Shown here: positions 1 through 6,290 of the stretch, piece after piece
How positions within the stretch are numbered: the stretch's first letter is position 1
How the letters are laid out: each line of letters starts with the position of its first letter
From: Comamonadaceae bacterium
GTDB lineage: Bacteria > Pseudomonadota > Gammaproteobacteria > Burkholderiales > Burkholderiaceae_C
Direction: 5' to 3'
DNA: 8,891 bases
NCBI GenBank assembly: GCA_947466165.1
Contig: CANIDW010000046.1
Location: 1-8,891, forward strand
Position numbers and translations under genes: made by a program
Notes under the pieces: model-generated
What the model saw: only the letters and a program-made list of their open reading frames with translations
Told to the model about the DNA's origin: nothing
Database searches by the model: none

Positions 1-2
1 AG

Positions 3-572
3 CTGAAGTCGCGCAGCGAGCGCCGCCGCATCCGCTTGCTCGGTGAGCATCTGGCCGATCACCAGATCGAAAAACTCATGCAGACCCTGACCGAAGGCTA
101 TGCACGCGCCCTGGGTGAAGCGGATGCCGCCCGGCGCGAATCGATCTGGCAGCTGCTCGGCGGCACCGAAGACAAACTGTGTGCCCAAACCCGGCAGTTG
201 GCCGAGGGTTTTGCCAAAGTCAATGAGGAACAGGCCCGCGTGAACCGCCTGCCCTGGCCGCTGAGCGAAGCGGCCTCCATGATTTCAGGCAGCAGTTTTG
301 ACCTGCGTGCCGCCCTGAAAATTCACGCCGCGGGCCTGACCCGGGCGGCGCACCCGGCCCCTGCCGAAGAAGACGGCCATCGCAAAGCGCGCGCCTTCAC
401 GCTGAGCGCTGAGATGCTGTTGTTGCAGCACAGCTGCCACTGGTTTTGCAAATCCAAATCCGTGGCATCGGCCCGCGTGCTGGTGCGTCACCAAACGCCT
501 TATGCGCAGGTATTGGCCTCGGTGTCGCCAGAGACCCGGCGCGCTTACCTCGACCTGGTCGGCGGTTTATAG
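3..572 (+). CDS. Hypothetical protein, 5' end cut by window edge
   Basis: This reading frame is open from the first bases of the window to a TAG stop at 570-572, so the true start probably lies upstream. In-frame TTG (36) and ATG (78) codons exist, but neither has a convincing ribosome binding site. I do not recognise the family. The visible ~189 residues begin with a very basic stretch (RSERRRIR). A charged, helix-prone segment follows, rich in Ala, Glu, Gln and Arg (about residues 12-80). The C-terminal half contains a Cys/His/Trp cluster (HSCHWFCKSKS), with no spacing that matches a known zinc motif. There is no signal peptide or membrane segment in the visible part. The thioesterase gene starts 26 bases downstream on the same strand, so the two may be co-transcribed. 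The coding call rests on frame length and codon pattern; function is unknown. Confidence 0.6.
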   Translation: MKSRSERRRIRLLGEHLADHQIEKLMQTLTEGYARALGEADAARRESIWQLLGGTEDKLCAQTRQLAEGFAKVNEEQARVNRLPWPLSEAASMISGSSFDLRAALKIHAAGLTRAAHPAPAEEDGHRKARAFTLSAEMLLLQHSCHWFCKSKSVASARVLVRHQTPYAQVLASVSPETRRAYLDLVGGL

Positions 573-598
573 TGGCCCCATCCCGGGCTGAAAGCAAT

Positions 599-1021
599 AT
601 GCGTATCTGGACAAAACCCATCTCTGTCGAATCCATCACCGCGCTGTCTGCTGGCTGCGCCGTGTCGCACCTGGGCATAGAATTTTTAGAAGTCGGCGAT
701 GACTTCATTCGCGGTCGTGTCCCGGTGGACGAGCGCACGCGCCAGCCTTATGGCTTGTTGCACGGCGGTGTGTCTGTGGCACTGGCCGAAACGCTGGGTT
801 CAGTCGCGGCCGGCCATGTGGCGGCCGAAGGCCATATGGTGGTGGGCCTGGACATCAATGCCAACCACCTCAAGAGCGCGCGCAGTGGCTGGGTCACCGG
901 CATCGCACGGCCGGTGCACATCGGCCGCAGCACGCAGGTCTGGCACATCGACATGCACAACGACGATGGCGAGCTGACCTGCGTGTCGCGTTTGACCATG
1001 GCGGTTCTGGCGCCGCGCTAA
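599..1021 (+). CDS. YdiI/MenI-like hotdog-fold acyl-CoA thioesterase
   Basis: A 140-residue hotdog-fold thioesterase of the PaaI/YdiI (MenI, EntH-like) group. Such cytosolic enzymes hydrolyse acyl- or aroyl-CoA thioesters; YdiI acts on 1,4-dihydroxy-2-naphthoyl-CoA in menaquinone synthesis. The sequence resembles E. coli YdiI from end to end. It starts MRIWTKPISVE and carries PVDERTRQPYGLLHGG, then VALAETLGS with the expected catalytic Glu at residue 64 and the active-site His at 55. GLDINANHLKSAR and STQVWHI follow. The ATG at 599 is chosen because it matches the YdiI N-terminus. An in-frame GTG at 572 would add nine residues and overlap the previous stop codon. No strong Shine-Dalgarno is seen before either start. 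The substrate here is uncertain: no menaquinone genes are visible, and the enzyme could be a general CoA-ester housekeeping hydrolase. Confidence 0.9.
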   Translation: MRIWTKPISVESITALSAGCAVSHLGIEFLEVGDDFIRGRVPVDERTRQPYGLLHGGVSVALAETLGSVAAGHVAAEGHMVVGLDINANHLKSARSGWVTGIARPVHIGRSTQVWHIDMHNDDGELTCVSRLTMAVLAPR

Positions 1022-1033
1022 AACACCGCCGGT

Positions 1034-1606
1034 TTAAGGACTGTCTTGGTCCTGCCGCGCCAGCCGTGTGCTTTTCCAATAAACATCGTCTCCGCCGTTC
1101 ATGCAGTTGAGCACGCGTGACAGCACAAAGAGCAAATCACTCAAGCGGTTAAGGTACTGACGCGGCGTGTCTTTGAGTGCTTCGCTGCCCTCCAGCGCCA
1201 CCACGGCGCGCTCGGCGCGGCGGGCCACGGTGCGGCAGACATGGGCCAGCGAAGCGGCGCGCGTGCCAGCCGGCAAAATGAACTCCTTCAGGCTGGGCAA
1301 GCTGTCGTTGTATGTTTTCAATGCCGCATCAAGCTGCTCGACCGCCTCGGGCTTGAGCAGCTCAAAGCCGGGAATCGACAGCTCACCACCCAGGTTGAAC
1401 AACTGGTGCTGCACATCCACCAGCAAAGCCCGCACCTCGCCGGGCATGTCTTCGCATAGCAGAACGCCGATGTTGGAGTTGAGCTCATCGACGTCGCCCA
1501 TGGCGTGTACGCGCAAGCTGTCCTTGGAGACGCGCGTGTTGTCGCCCAGGCCGGTGGTGCCGTTGTCGCCGGTGCGGGTGGCAATCTGGGTGAGTCGCTT
1601 AGACAT
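1034..1606 (-). CDS. PduO-type cob(I)alamin adenosyltransferase
   Basis: A 190-residue ATP:co(I)rrinoid adenosyltransferase of the PduO (ATR/MMAB) family. It transfers the 5'-deoxyadenosyl group of ATP to reduced cobalamin, making coenzyme B12. The ATP-binding N-terminus has TRTGDNGTTGLG (residues 10-21), followed by RVSKDSLRVHAMGDVDELNS (25-44). Further conserved blocks are CRTVARRAER (124-133) and YLNRLSDLLFVLSR (151-164), which place it in the trimeric PduO class rather than the CobA or EutT classes. The ATG at 1606 is preferred over a longer in-frame start at 1726: it has a GGAG just upstream and the protein then begins at the family's usual position. The gene converges with the thioesterase (12-base gap) and diverges from the FAD oxidase (118-base gap). 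A terminator-like hairpin lies just upstream of its ribosome binding site. Confidence 0.95.
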   Translation of the reverse strand: MSKRLTQIATRTGDNGTTGLGDNTRVSKDSLRVHAMGDVDELNSNIGVLLCEDMPGEVRALLVDVQHQLFNLGGELSIPGFELLKPEAVEQLDAALKTYNDSLPSLKEFILPAGTRAASLAHVCRTVARRAERAVVALEGSEALKDTPRQYLNRLSDLLFVLSRVLNCMNGGDDVYWKSTRLARQDQDSP

Positions 1607-1610
1607 AAGG

Positions 1611-1614
1611 CTCC
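1611..1614 (-). promoter_or_regulatory. Ribosome binding site of the adenosyltransferase
   Basis: The minus strand reads GGAG followed by four bases and then ATG at 1606. This supports the shorter start, since nothing comparable precedes the in-frame upstream start at 1726. Confidence 0.6.
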
Positions 1615-1618
1615 AGGT

Positions 1619-1652
1619 AAAAAAGGGCGGAGCGCATGAGTCGCTCCGACCC
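1619..1652 (-). terminator. Intrinsic-terminator-like hairpin in the adenosyltransferase leader
   Basis: A perfect 7-base inverted repeat, CGGAGCG (1628-1634) and CGCTCCG (1642-1648), encloses a 7-base loop. The stem extends by GGG (1625-1627) pairing with CCC (1650-1652) across a bulged A at 1649. On the minus strand the stem runs straight into six T residues (1624-1619), the classic layout of a Rho-independent terminator. The T run ends 12 bases before the adenosyltransferase start codon. It could be an attenuator in that gene's leader or a block to antisense transcripts coming through the FAD oxidase gene. On the plus strand the run after the stem is not T-rich, so it should act in one direction only. 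Confidence 0.6.
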
Positions 1653-1724
1653 GCTAGTTTAGGCCCGGCGGGCTGCGAGGCTTGCGGCCAAGGTTTAAAC
1701 TGATCGTCCACGCTGGAGACCCCC

Positions 1725-3146
1725 ATGAACGCACCCCTGCCCGCCCATTTGTTGCCTGAGATTCAACAACGCGAAACGCCTGCGGCACTGATTGACACGC
1801 TCAAGGCCCGCTTTGCTGCGCGCTGCTCGACGGCGCTGGTGGTGCGCGAGCAGCATGGCCGGGACGAATCGTCTTTTGCCCTGCCACCGCCGGCCGCTGT
1901 GGTGTTTGCTGAAAACACCGCGGAAGTGGCCGAGGTCGTCAAGCTGGCCAGCCAATACAGCGTGCCGGTGATTCCGTTTGGCGTGGGCACCTCGCTGGAG
2001 GGGCATTTGCTGGCTGTGCAAGGCGGCATCAGCATCGACATGGGCCGCATGAACCGCGTGCTCAGCATCAACGCCGAGGACCTGACCGTGACGGTGCAGC
2101 CGGGCGTCACGCGCAAGCAGCTCAACGAAGAGGTTAAAAGCACAGGCCTGTTTTTCCCGATTGACCCGGGTGCGGACGCCACCCTGGGCGGCATGTGCGC
2201 CACGCGCGCCAGCGGCACCAACGCCGTGCGCTACGGCACCATGCGCGAGAACGTGCTGGCACTCGAAGTGGTGACAGCCAGCGGCGAAGTGATTCGAACC
2301 GGCACGCGCGCTAAAAAATCTTCGGCCGGCTACGACCTGACGCGCCTGATGGTGGGCAGTGAAGGCACGCTGGGCGTGATCACGGAAGTGACTGTCAAGC
2401 TCTACCCGCTGCCCGAAGCGATCTCAGCCGCCATCTGCTCTTTCCCGAGCATAGAGGCGGCGGTGCGCACCACCATCGAAATCATTCAGCTGGGCGTGCC
2501 GATTGCCCGCGTGGAATTGATTGACGCCAACAGCGTGCGCATGGTCAACACCCATTCCAAACTCAGCCTGCGCGAAGAGCCCTTGCTGCTGATGGAATTT
2601 CACGGCTCTCCCTCCAGCGTCAAGGAGCAGGCCGAGCTGGTGCAGGAGCTGGCCAGCGGCCACGGCGGCAATGCCTTTGAATGGGCCAGCACACCCGAAG
2701 AGCGCACGCGGCTGTGGACGGCGCGGCACAACGCTTACTTTGCGGCGCTGCAGTCGCGCGCCGGCTGCCGCGTCATCTCCACCGACACCTGCGTGCCGAT
2801 CTCGCGCCTGGCCGACTGCCTTCTCGACTCGGTGGCCGAGGCTGATGCCAGCGGCATTCCTTACTTTTTAGTCGGCCACGTGGGCGACGGCAACTTTCAC
2901 TTCGGTTACCTGATCGACCCGACACAGCCCAAAGAGCGTGAAGTGGCCGAGGAACTGAACCACAAATTGGTGGCGCGCGCGCTGCGCCTGGAAGGCACTT
3001 GCACCGGCGAGCACGGCGTGGGCCTGCACAAGATGGATTTCCTGGTGACCGAAACAGGTGATGGCGCGGTCGAGATGATGCGCACCATCAAGCGCGCGCT
3101 GGACCCGAAGAACATCATGAACCCTGGCAAGATCTTCACGATCTAA
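1725..3146 (+). CDS. FAD-linked D-lactate dehydrogenase-like oxidase (LDHD/GlcD family)
   Basis: A 473-residue flavoprotein of the PCMH-type FAD-binding and FAD-oxidase C superfamily. The N-terminal FAD-binding domain spans about residues 50-235. It carries PFGVGTSLEGH (84-94), DPGADATLGG (147-156), and GYDLTRLMVGSEGTLGVIT (202-220). The C-terminal substrate domain (about 235-473) has GHVGDGNFH (384-392, the metal- and substrate-binding His region), GEHGVG (428-433) and the terminal PKNIMNPGK (461-469). GTSLEGH is typical of mitochondrial-type D-lactate dehydrogenase (LDHD, yeast DLD1). It is therefore a better fit than glycolate oxidase GlcD, whose GlcE/GlcF partners are also absent here. 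Such enzymes oxidise D-2-hydroxy acids and pass electrons to a cytochrome or quinone acceptor. GGAG six bases before the ATG supports the start. There is no signal peptide. The exact hydroxy-acid substrate is not determined by sequence. Confidence 0.9.
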   Translation: MNAPLPAHLLPEIQQRETPAALIDTLKARFAARCSTALVVREQHGRDESSFALPPPAAVVFAENTAEVAEVVKLASQYSVPVIPFGVGTSLEGHLLAVQGGISIDMGRMNRVLSINAEDLTVTVQPGVTRKQLNEEVKSTGLFFPIDPGADATLGGMCATRASGTNAVRYGTMRENVLALEVVTASGEVIRTGTRAKKSSAGYDLTRLMVGSEGTLGVITEVTVKLYPLPEAISAAICSFPSIEAAVRTTIEIIQLGVPIARVELIDANSVRMVNTHSKLSLREEPLLLMEFHGSPSSVKEQAELVQELASGHGGNAFEWASTPEERTRLWTARHNAYFAALQSRAGCRVISTDTCVPISRLADCLLDSVAEADASGIPYFLVGHVGDGNFHFGYLIDPTQPKEREVAEELNHKLVARALRLEGTCTGEHGVGLHKMDFLVTETGDGAVEMMRTIKRALDPKNIMNPGKIFTI

Positions 3147-3190
3147 GCAAGGCGCACGGCGATCTGGTGAAAGCCGGCGCAGCCTGGCGC

Positions 3191-4123
3191 TTACTTGCCG
3201 CCGCGCAATCGCTCGATCAAGCCGTTGAGCTCGTCCATCGACGAGAACTGAATCGCCAGCTCGCCCACGTCTTCGCGCCGGCCGTTGCGCTTGACTTGCT
3301 TTTTCACGCGCACCTCGACCTCGGCCATCAGCAAATCGGCCAGCTCTTCTTCGACCCGGCGCGTGTCGCGTGACTTTTCTTTGGACGCCTTTTGCGGCTT
3401 GAGTGAAAACTCAGCACTGAGTTTTTTGACCAGGCCTTCGGCCTCGCGCACCGACATTTTTTTAGCGGCAATCTGGTTGGCCGCGGTGATCTGGGTGGCG
3501 CGGTCCAGCGAGAGCAAGGCGCGCGCATGGCCCATGTCCAGGTCGCCGGCCATCAACATGGTCTGCACCGGGTCGGCCAGATTCAAAAGGCGCAGCAGGT
3601 TGCTGGCCGCGCTGCGCGAGCGGCCCACGGCTTGCGCCGCCAGCTCGTGCGTGAGACCGAATTCTTTGACCAGGCGCTGCAGGCCCTGGGCCTCTTCGAG
3701 CGGGTTGAGGTCTTCGCGCTGTATGTTTTCGATCAAGGCCATCGCCGCCGCGGCCTCGTCGGGCACATCGCGCACCAGCACCGGCACGCTGTCCAGGCCG
3801 GCCAGCTTGGCGGCACGGAAACGCCGCTCGCCGGCAATGATCTCGTACTTGCCATCGTTGGCGCCGCTGCTCAGCCGGCGCACCAGAATCGGCTGCATGA
3901 TGCCCTGCACCTTGATCGACTCGGCCAGCTCGTAGAGTGCGCCCTCGTCCATGCGCGTGCGCGGTTGGTACTTGCCGGCGACCATGTCGAGCAGGCGCAG
4001 CGATGCCGGCAGGCCCGGGCTGGCAGCGTTGCTGTTTTCTATGGCCTGGCTGGTTTCGCCCACAGTGGGGCCCAGCAGGGCTTGCAAACCGCGGCCCAGG
4101 CCTTTGGGTTTTTTGGTGACCAT
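3191..4123 (-). CDS. parB: Chromosome partitioning protein ParB
   Basis: A 310-residue chromosomal ParB (Spo0J family). It binds parS, loads as a CTP-dependent sliding clamp, spreads along DNA and stimulates the ParA ATPase to segregate newly replicated origins. The N-terminus has KGLGRGLQALL (7-17), the segment that contacts ParA. The CTP-binding and spreading domain follows, with QPRTRM (53-58), GERRFRA (98-104) and ENIQREDLNPLEEA (132-145). A helix-turn-helix at about 157-182 (GLTHELAAQAVGRSRSAASN) recognises parS. A Lys-rich linker (about 240-256) leads to the C-terminal dimerisation domain (about 257-310). It starts 18 bases after the hydrolase stop and is the last gene of the minus-strand cluster. 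The start has only a purine-rich AAAGAAAG stretch upstream rather than a clear Shine-Dalgarno. Three candidate binding sites lie upstream in rsmG and mnmG. Confidence 0.97.
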   Translation of the reverse strand: MVTKKPKGLGRGLQALLGPTVGETSQAIENSNAASPGLPASLRLLDMVAGKYQPRTRMDEGALYELAESIKVQGIMQPILVRRLSSGANDGKYEIIAGERRFRAAKLAGLDSVPVLVRDVPDEAAAAMALIENIQREDLNPLEEAQGLQRLVKEFGLTHELAAQAVGRSRSAASNLLRLLNLADPVQTMLMAGDLDMGHARALLSLDRATQITAANQIAAKKMSVREAEGLVKKLSAEFSLKPQKASKEKSRDTRRVEEELADLLMAEVEVRVKKQVKRNGRREDVGELAIQFSSMDELNGLIERLRGGK

Positions 4124-4141
4124 CTTGTTTTTCTTTCTTTG

Positions 4142-4711
4142 CTAAAAAATGGATGCCGGCGCTGCTGCCGGATGGTGGGTGCGCAGTGTTTGCAGCAGGG
4201 CCAGACCCTCAGGCCAGTCGCCCAAAGCGCTGTCGGCGTTGAGGTGGCCGCGCTCACCGGCGTCTACCCAGCGCGAGCCCCAGGCGTCGGCAAGTTGTCG
4301 CGCGCGGTCGGCGCTGCAATAGGGGTCGTTGCGGCTGCCGACCAGCACACTGGCAAAGGGCAAGCGCTGCAAAGCCACTGGCGACCAGCTCGCTAAAACG
4401 GGGCGCAAGGCCTCGCGTTCAACATCGCCGGGCGCTACCAGCAAAGCCCCCTTCACAAGATGCGTGTTGCGCGAATGCGCGGCCCATGCCGCCACCAAGA
4501 GGCAGCCCAGACTGTGTGCCACCAGCACGGCAGGCTCGTCTAAACCGAGCAAGACTTCTTCGAGCCGGGCCGTCCAGTCTCCGCGCAAAGGGCGCAGCCA
4601 GTCATGTTGTTCTACGCGCTGAAAACCGTGCGCCGATTCCCACCGGCTTTGCCAGTGCAAAGGGCCGCTGTTTTGCCAGCCCGGAAGTATCAATACGGCA
4701 CAGGGATTCAT
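4142..4711 (-). CDS. RBBP9/YdeN-type alpha/beta serine hydrolase
   Basis: A 189-residue alpha/beta hydrolase of the RBBP9/YdeN family. It opens with the signature LILPGWQNSGPLHWQSRW (7-24). The nucleophile elbow is AHSLGC with Ser67. The acid is probably Asp129 in GSRNDPYCS, and the base His156 in GHLNADSALGDWP, so the Ser-Asp-His triad is complete. The usual family length is about 180-190 residues, so it looks intact. It is predicted to be cytosolic, with no signal peptide. Natural substrates of bacterial members are poorly known. The gene sits between parA (68 bases upstream) and parB (18 bases downstream), where most bacteria have parA and parB directly adjacent. The ATG at 4711 matches the family start, but no clear ribosome binding site precedes it. 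A role in partitioning is not implied by the fold; it may simply share the transcript. Confidence 0.9.
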   Translation of the reverse strand: MNPCAVLILPGWQNSGPLHWQSRWESAHGFQRVEQHDWLRPLRGDWTARLEEVLLGLDEPAVLVAHSLGCLLVAAWAAHSRNTHLVKGALLVAPGDVEREALRPVLASWSPVALQRLPFASVLVGSRNDPYCSADRARQLADAWGSRWVDAGERGHLNADSALGDWPEGLALLQTLRTHHPAAAPASIF

Positions 4712-4779
4712 AAAAAAATAAAGCGCTATAAATTAGGGAGCAGCAAAGCCTTTAAATACAATGCCCTCGAGGCCTTCCC
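4712..4779 (-). other. AT-rich parA-hydrolase spacer, possible internal promoter
   Basis: This 68-base gap is notably richer in A and T than its surroundings and is the longest gap within the minus-strand cluster. It holds TATAGC-like and TTTAAA-like elements on the minus strand, but none pair at 16-18 base spacing, so a sigma-70 promoter is only a possibility. CCTCGAGG at 4765-4772 is an 8-base palindrome just after the parA stop. It has no T run and is unlikely to terminate transcription. Confidence 0.25.
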
Positions 4780-5565
4780 TTACATGGCCTTGATGCGCTC
4801 GATCATCTCGCCGGCAAAGGTCACAAAGGCCTGCGCACCCTTGGAGGCCGGGTCAAACACCACCCCCGGCACGCCGTAGCTGGGTGCTTCGGCCAGGCGC
4901 ACATTGCGCGGAATGACGGTGTTGAACACCTTGTCGCCAAAATGTTGCTTGAGCTGTTCGCTCACCTGCAACTGCAAGGTGATACGCGGGTCAAACATGA
5001 CGCGCAAGAGCCCGATGATGGCCAGCTCTTTGTTCAGGTTGGCGTGCACCTGCTTGATGGTGTTGACCAGATCGGTCAGTCCTTCAAGCGCGAAGTATTC
5101 GCACTGCATGGGCACGATGACGCCGTGCGCGCAGCACAGGCCATTGAGCGTGAGCATGGACAAGGACGGCGGGCAATCGATGAGCACGAAGTCGTATTGG
5201 TCGGCCACCGCTTCAATGGCCAAACGCAAACGCTTTTCGCGGCGCTCGACCTCGACCAGCTCGACCTCGGCGCCGGCCAGTTCGCGGTTGGCGCCCAGCA
5301 CGTCGTAGCCGCAACCGGCGTCCACCAGTTTCTGGCTGCTGACGCGCGCTTCGGCGATAGAGGCGGACTCCAGCAGCACGTCATAAACAGTGAGCTCAAG
5401 CTGGCGCTTGTCCACGCCCGAGCCCATGGTGGCGTTGCCCTGCGGGTCCAGGTCGATCATCAGCACGCGCTGGCCGAGCTGCGCCAGACCGGCCGCGAGA
5501 TTGACGGTGGTGGTGGTCTTGCCCACCCCGCCCTTTTGGTTGGCAACACAAAATATTTTGGCCAT
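4780..5565 (-). CDS. parA: Chromosome partitioning ATPase ParA (Soj family)
   Basis: A 261-residue chromosomal ParA of the deviant Walker ATPase family. It forms ATP-bound dimers on nucleoid DNA and is released by ParB-parS complexes, moving sister origins apart. Visible motifs are the deviant Walker A KGGVGKTT (11-18, signature Lys11 and Lys16), the A' motif DLDPQGN (38-44), and Walker B VLIDCPP (127-133). The family blocks VMFDPRITLQLQV (189-201) and RLAEAPSYG (223-231) follow. It lacks the N-terminal DNA-binding extension of plasmid type Ia ParA, as expected for a chromosomal Soj. It lies 45 bases after the LysE-family exporter and 68 bases before the hydrolase. The ATG at 5565 gives the family's typical MAKIFCVANQKGG start. 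Only a weak AAGAG stretch is seen upstream. Confidence 0.97.
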   Translation of the reverse strand: MAKIFCVANQKGGVGKTTTTVNLAAGLAQLGQRVLMIDLDPQGNATMGSGVDKRQLELTVYDVLLESASIAEARVSSQKLVDAGCGYDVLGANRELAGAEVELVEVERREKRLRLAIEAVADQYDFVLIDCPPSLSMLTLNGLCCAHGVIVPMQCEYFALEGLTDLVNTIKQVHANLNKELAIIGLLRVMFDPRITLQLQVSEQLKQHFGDKVFNTVIPRNVRLAEAPSYGVPGVVFDPASKGAQAFVTFAGEMIERIKAM

Positions 5566-5610
5566 GGGTGCTTGCTCTTTGGATAAGGGGAAATGCGCCG
5601 CCGTGCGGGC

Positions 5611-6237
5611 TTAACGCGACAAGGCCAGCTTGACGCCAAAGCCGATGAGGAAAATGCCGGCGCCTTTTTCAAGCAGCGCCGAAATGCGCGGGCTGGCACG
5701 CACACGCTCAGCCAGAAAGTGCGCCAGCAACACGGCGCCTAAGCCATACAAAAAGGTCAATGCCGCGATGGTCAAGGCCATCACGCCAAAAGTGAGCAAG
5801 CCCTGGTGCCGGGCAGGGTCGATGAAAAGCGGGAAAAACGCCAGGTAAAAAACAATGGCCTTGGGGTTGAGCAAGGTGATCAGCAGCGTCTGGCGGAAAT
5901 AGTGGCCTGTTTTCATTTTGAGCACGGGAGCGTCGCCCGGTTTGGCCAGCAGCATTTTGGCGCCCAGCCAGGCCAGGTAGGCCGCGCCCAGCCACTGCAC
6001 CAGGTGAAAAGCCGTGGGGTAGGCGGCCATCAAGGCCGATACGCCGGCCACTGCGGCCCACAGCAACACCTGGTCGCCGGCGATCACGCCAAAGGTCGCG
6101 CCCATGCCGCCGGCGATGCCGCCCTTGCCCGTCGAGGTGATCAGCGCCAGGTTGCCGGGCCCGGGAATGGCCAGAAAAACGACAATGGCAATAACAAAAG
6201 CGCCGTAGTCAGCGACGCCGGCAAATGAGCCGAGCAT
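5611..6237 (-). CDS. LysE/RhtB-family amino-acid exporter
   Basis: A 208-residue inner-membrane protein of the LysE/RhtB translocator family, which exports amino acids or related small solutes by proton exchange. About six hydrophobic segments can be seen, near residues 11-32, 44-65, 69-97, 114-138, 147-175 and 188-205. The N-terminal motif IPGPGNLALIT (24-34) and the loop motif LLNPKAIVFYLAFFPLF (122-138) are diagnostic of the family. A well-placed AAGGA (6243-6247 on the minus strand), five bases before the ATG, supports the start. The gene is 53 bases after rsmG and 45 bases before parA on the same strand, so it is probably co-transcribed with them. The substrate cannot be told from sequence: homoserine, threonine and other amino acids are all possible. 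I see no functional link to segregation. Confidence 0.92.
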   Translation of the reverse strand: MLGSFAGVADYGAFVIAIVVFLAIPGPGNLALITSTGKGGIAGGMGATFGVIAGDQVLLWAAVAGVSALMAAYPTAFHLVQWLGAAYLAWLGAKMLLAKPGDAPVLKMKTGHYFRQTLLITLLNPKAIVFYLAFFPLFIDPARHQGLLTFGVMALTIAALTFLYGLGAVLLAHFLAERVRASPRISALLEKGAGIFLIGFGVKLALSR

Positions 6238-6290
6238 GAAAATCCTTCTTTGAAGCCTTCGAGTTTACGACAGGCTCCGGCCTCGCCCGG

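Larger units (their letters stand above)
1607..1724. promoter_or_regulatory. Divergent intergenic region (adenosyltransferase / FAD oxidase)
   Basis: These 118 bases must hold the promoters of both divergent genes unless a promoter lies inside a coding region. Beyond the hairpin at 1619-1652, the region contains the 8-base palindrome GTTTAAAC (1693-1700). AGTTTA (1656-1661) is also complementary to TAAACT (1696-1701). A GGAG at 1715-1718, six bases before the ATG at 1725, is the ribosome binding site of the FAD oxidase. I could not identify a good -35/-10 pair on either strand. The region is too short for a standard cobalamin riboswitch plus expression platform, and I see no B12-box. Confidence 0.45.

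Noticed and set aside
1607..1724. Cobalamin riboswitch upstream of the adenosyltransferase.
   Set aside because: The gap is too short, and no B12-box-like sequence is visible; only the terminator-like hairpin is supported.
1607..1726. N-terminal extension of the adenosyltransferase to an upstream in-frame start at 1726.
   Set aside because: The extra 40 residues have no counterpart in the family, cross the terminator-like hairpin and the divergent promoter region, and lack a ribosome binding site.
2877..2884. CACGTG-containing palindrome in the FAD oxidase gene that might be another parS site.
   Set aside because: Flanks read GGC/GGG rather than GTTT/AAAC, so it does not match parS; it encodes the conserved GHVGDG motif.
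3527..4396. Long plus-strand open frame of about 289 codons opposite parB and the hydrolase.
   Set aside because: It is a shadow of high-GC codon usage in two clearly recognised genes on the other strand and has no recognisable domain.
5578..5586. TTATCCAAA on the minus strand, one mismatch from a DnaA box, in the exporter-parA gap.
   Set aside because: It is a single site with no neighbouring boxes or AT-rich unwinding element, so an origin or DnaA control of parA is not supported.
4942..5586. Plus-strand open frame of about 214 codons opposite parA.
   Set aside because: It is antisense to a fully conserved ParA and has no domain or ribosome binding site; it is a shadow frame.
6238..6290. 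TTGACC near the rsmG stop as a -35 element for the exporter.
   Set aside because: No acceptable -10 hexamer lies at 16-18 bases from it.
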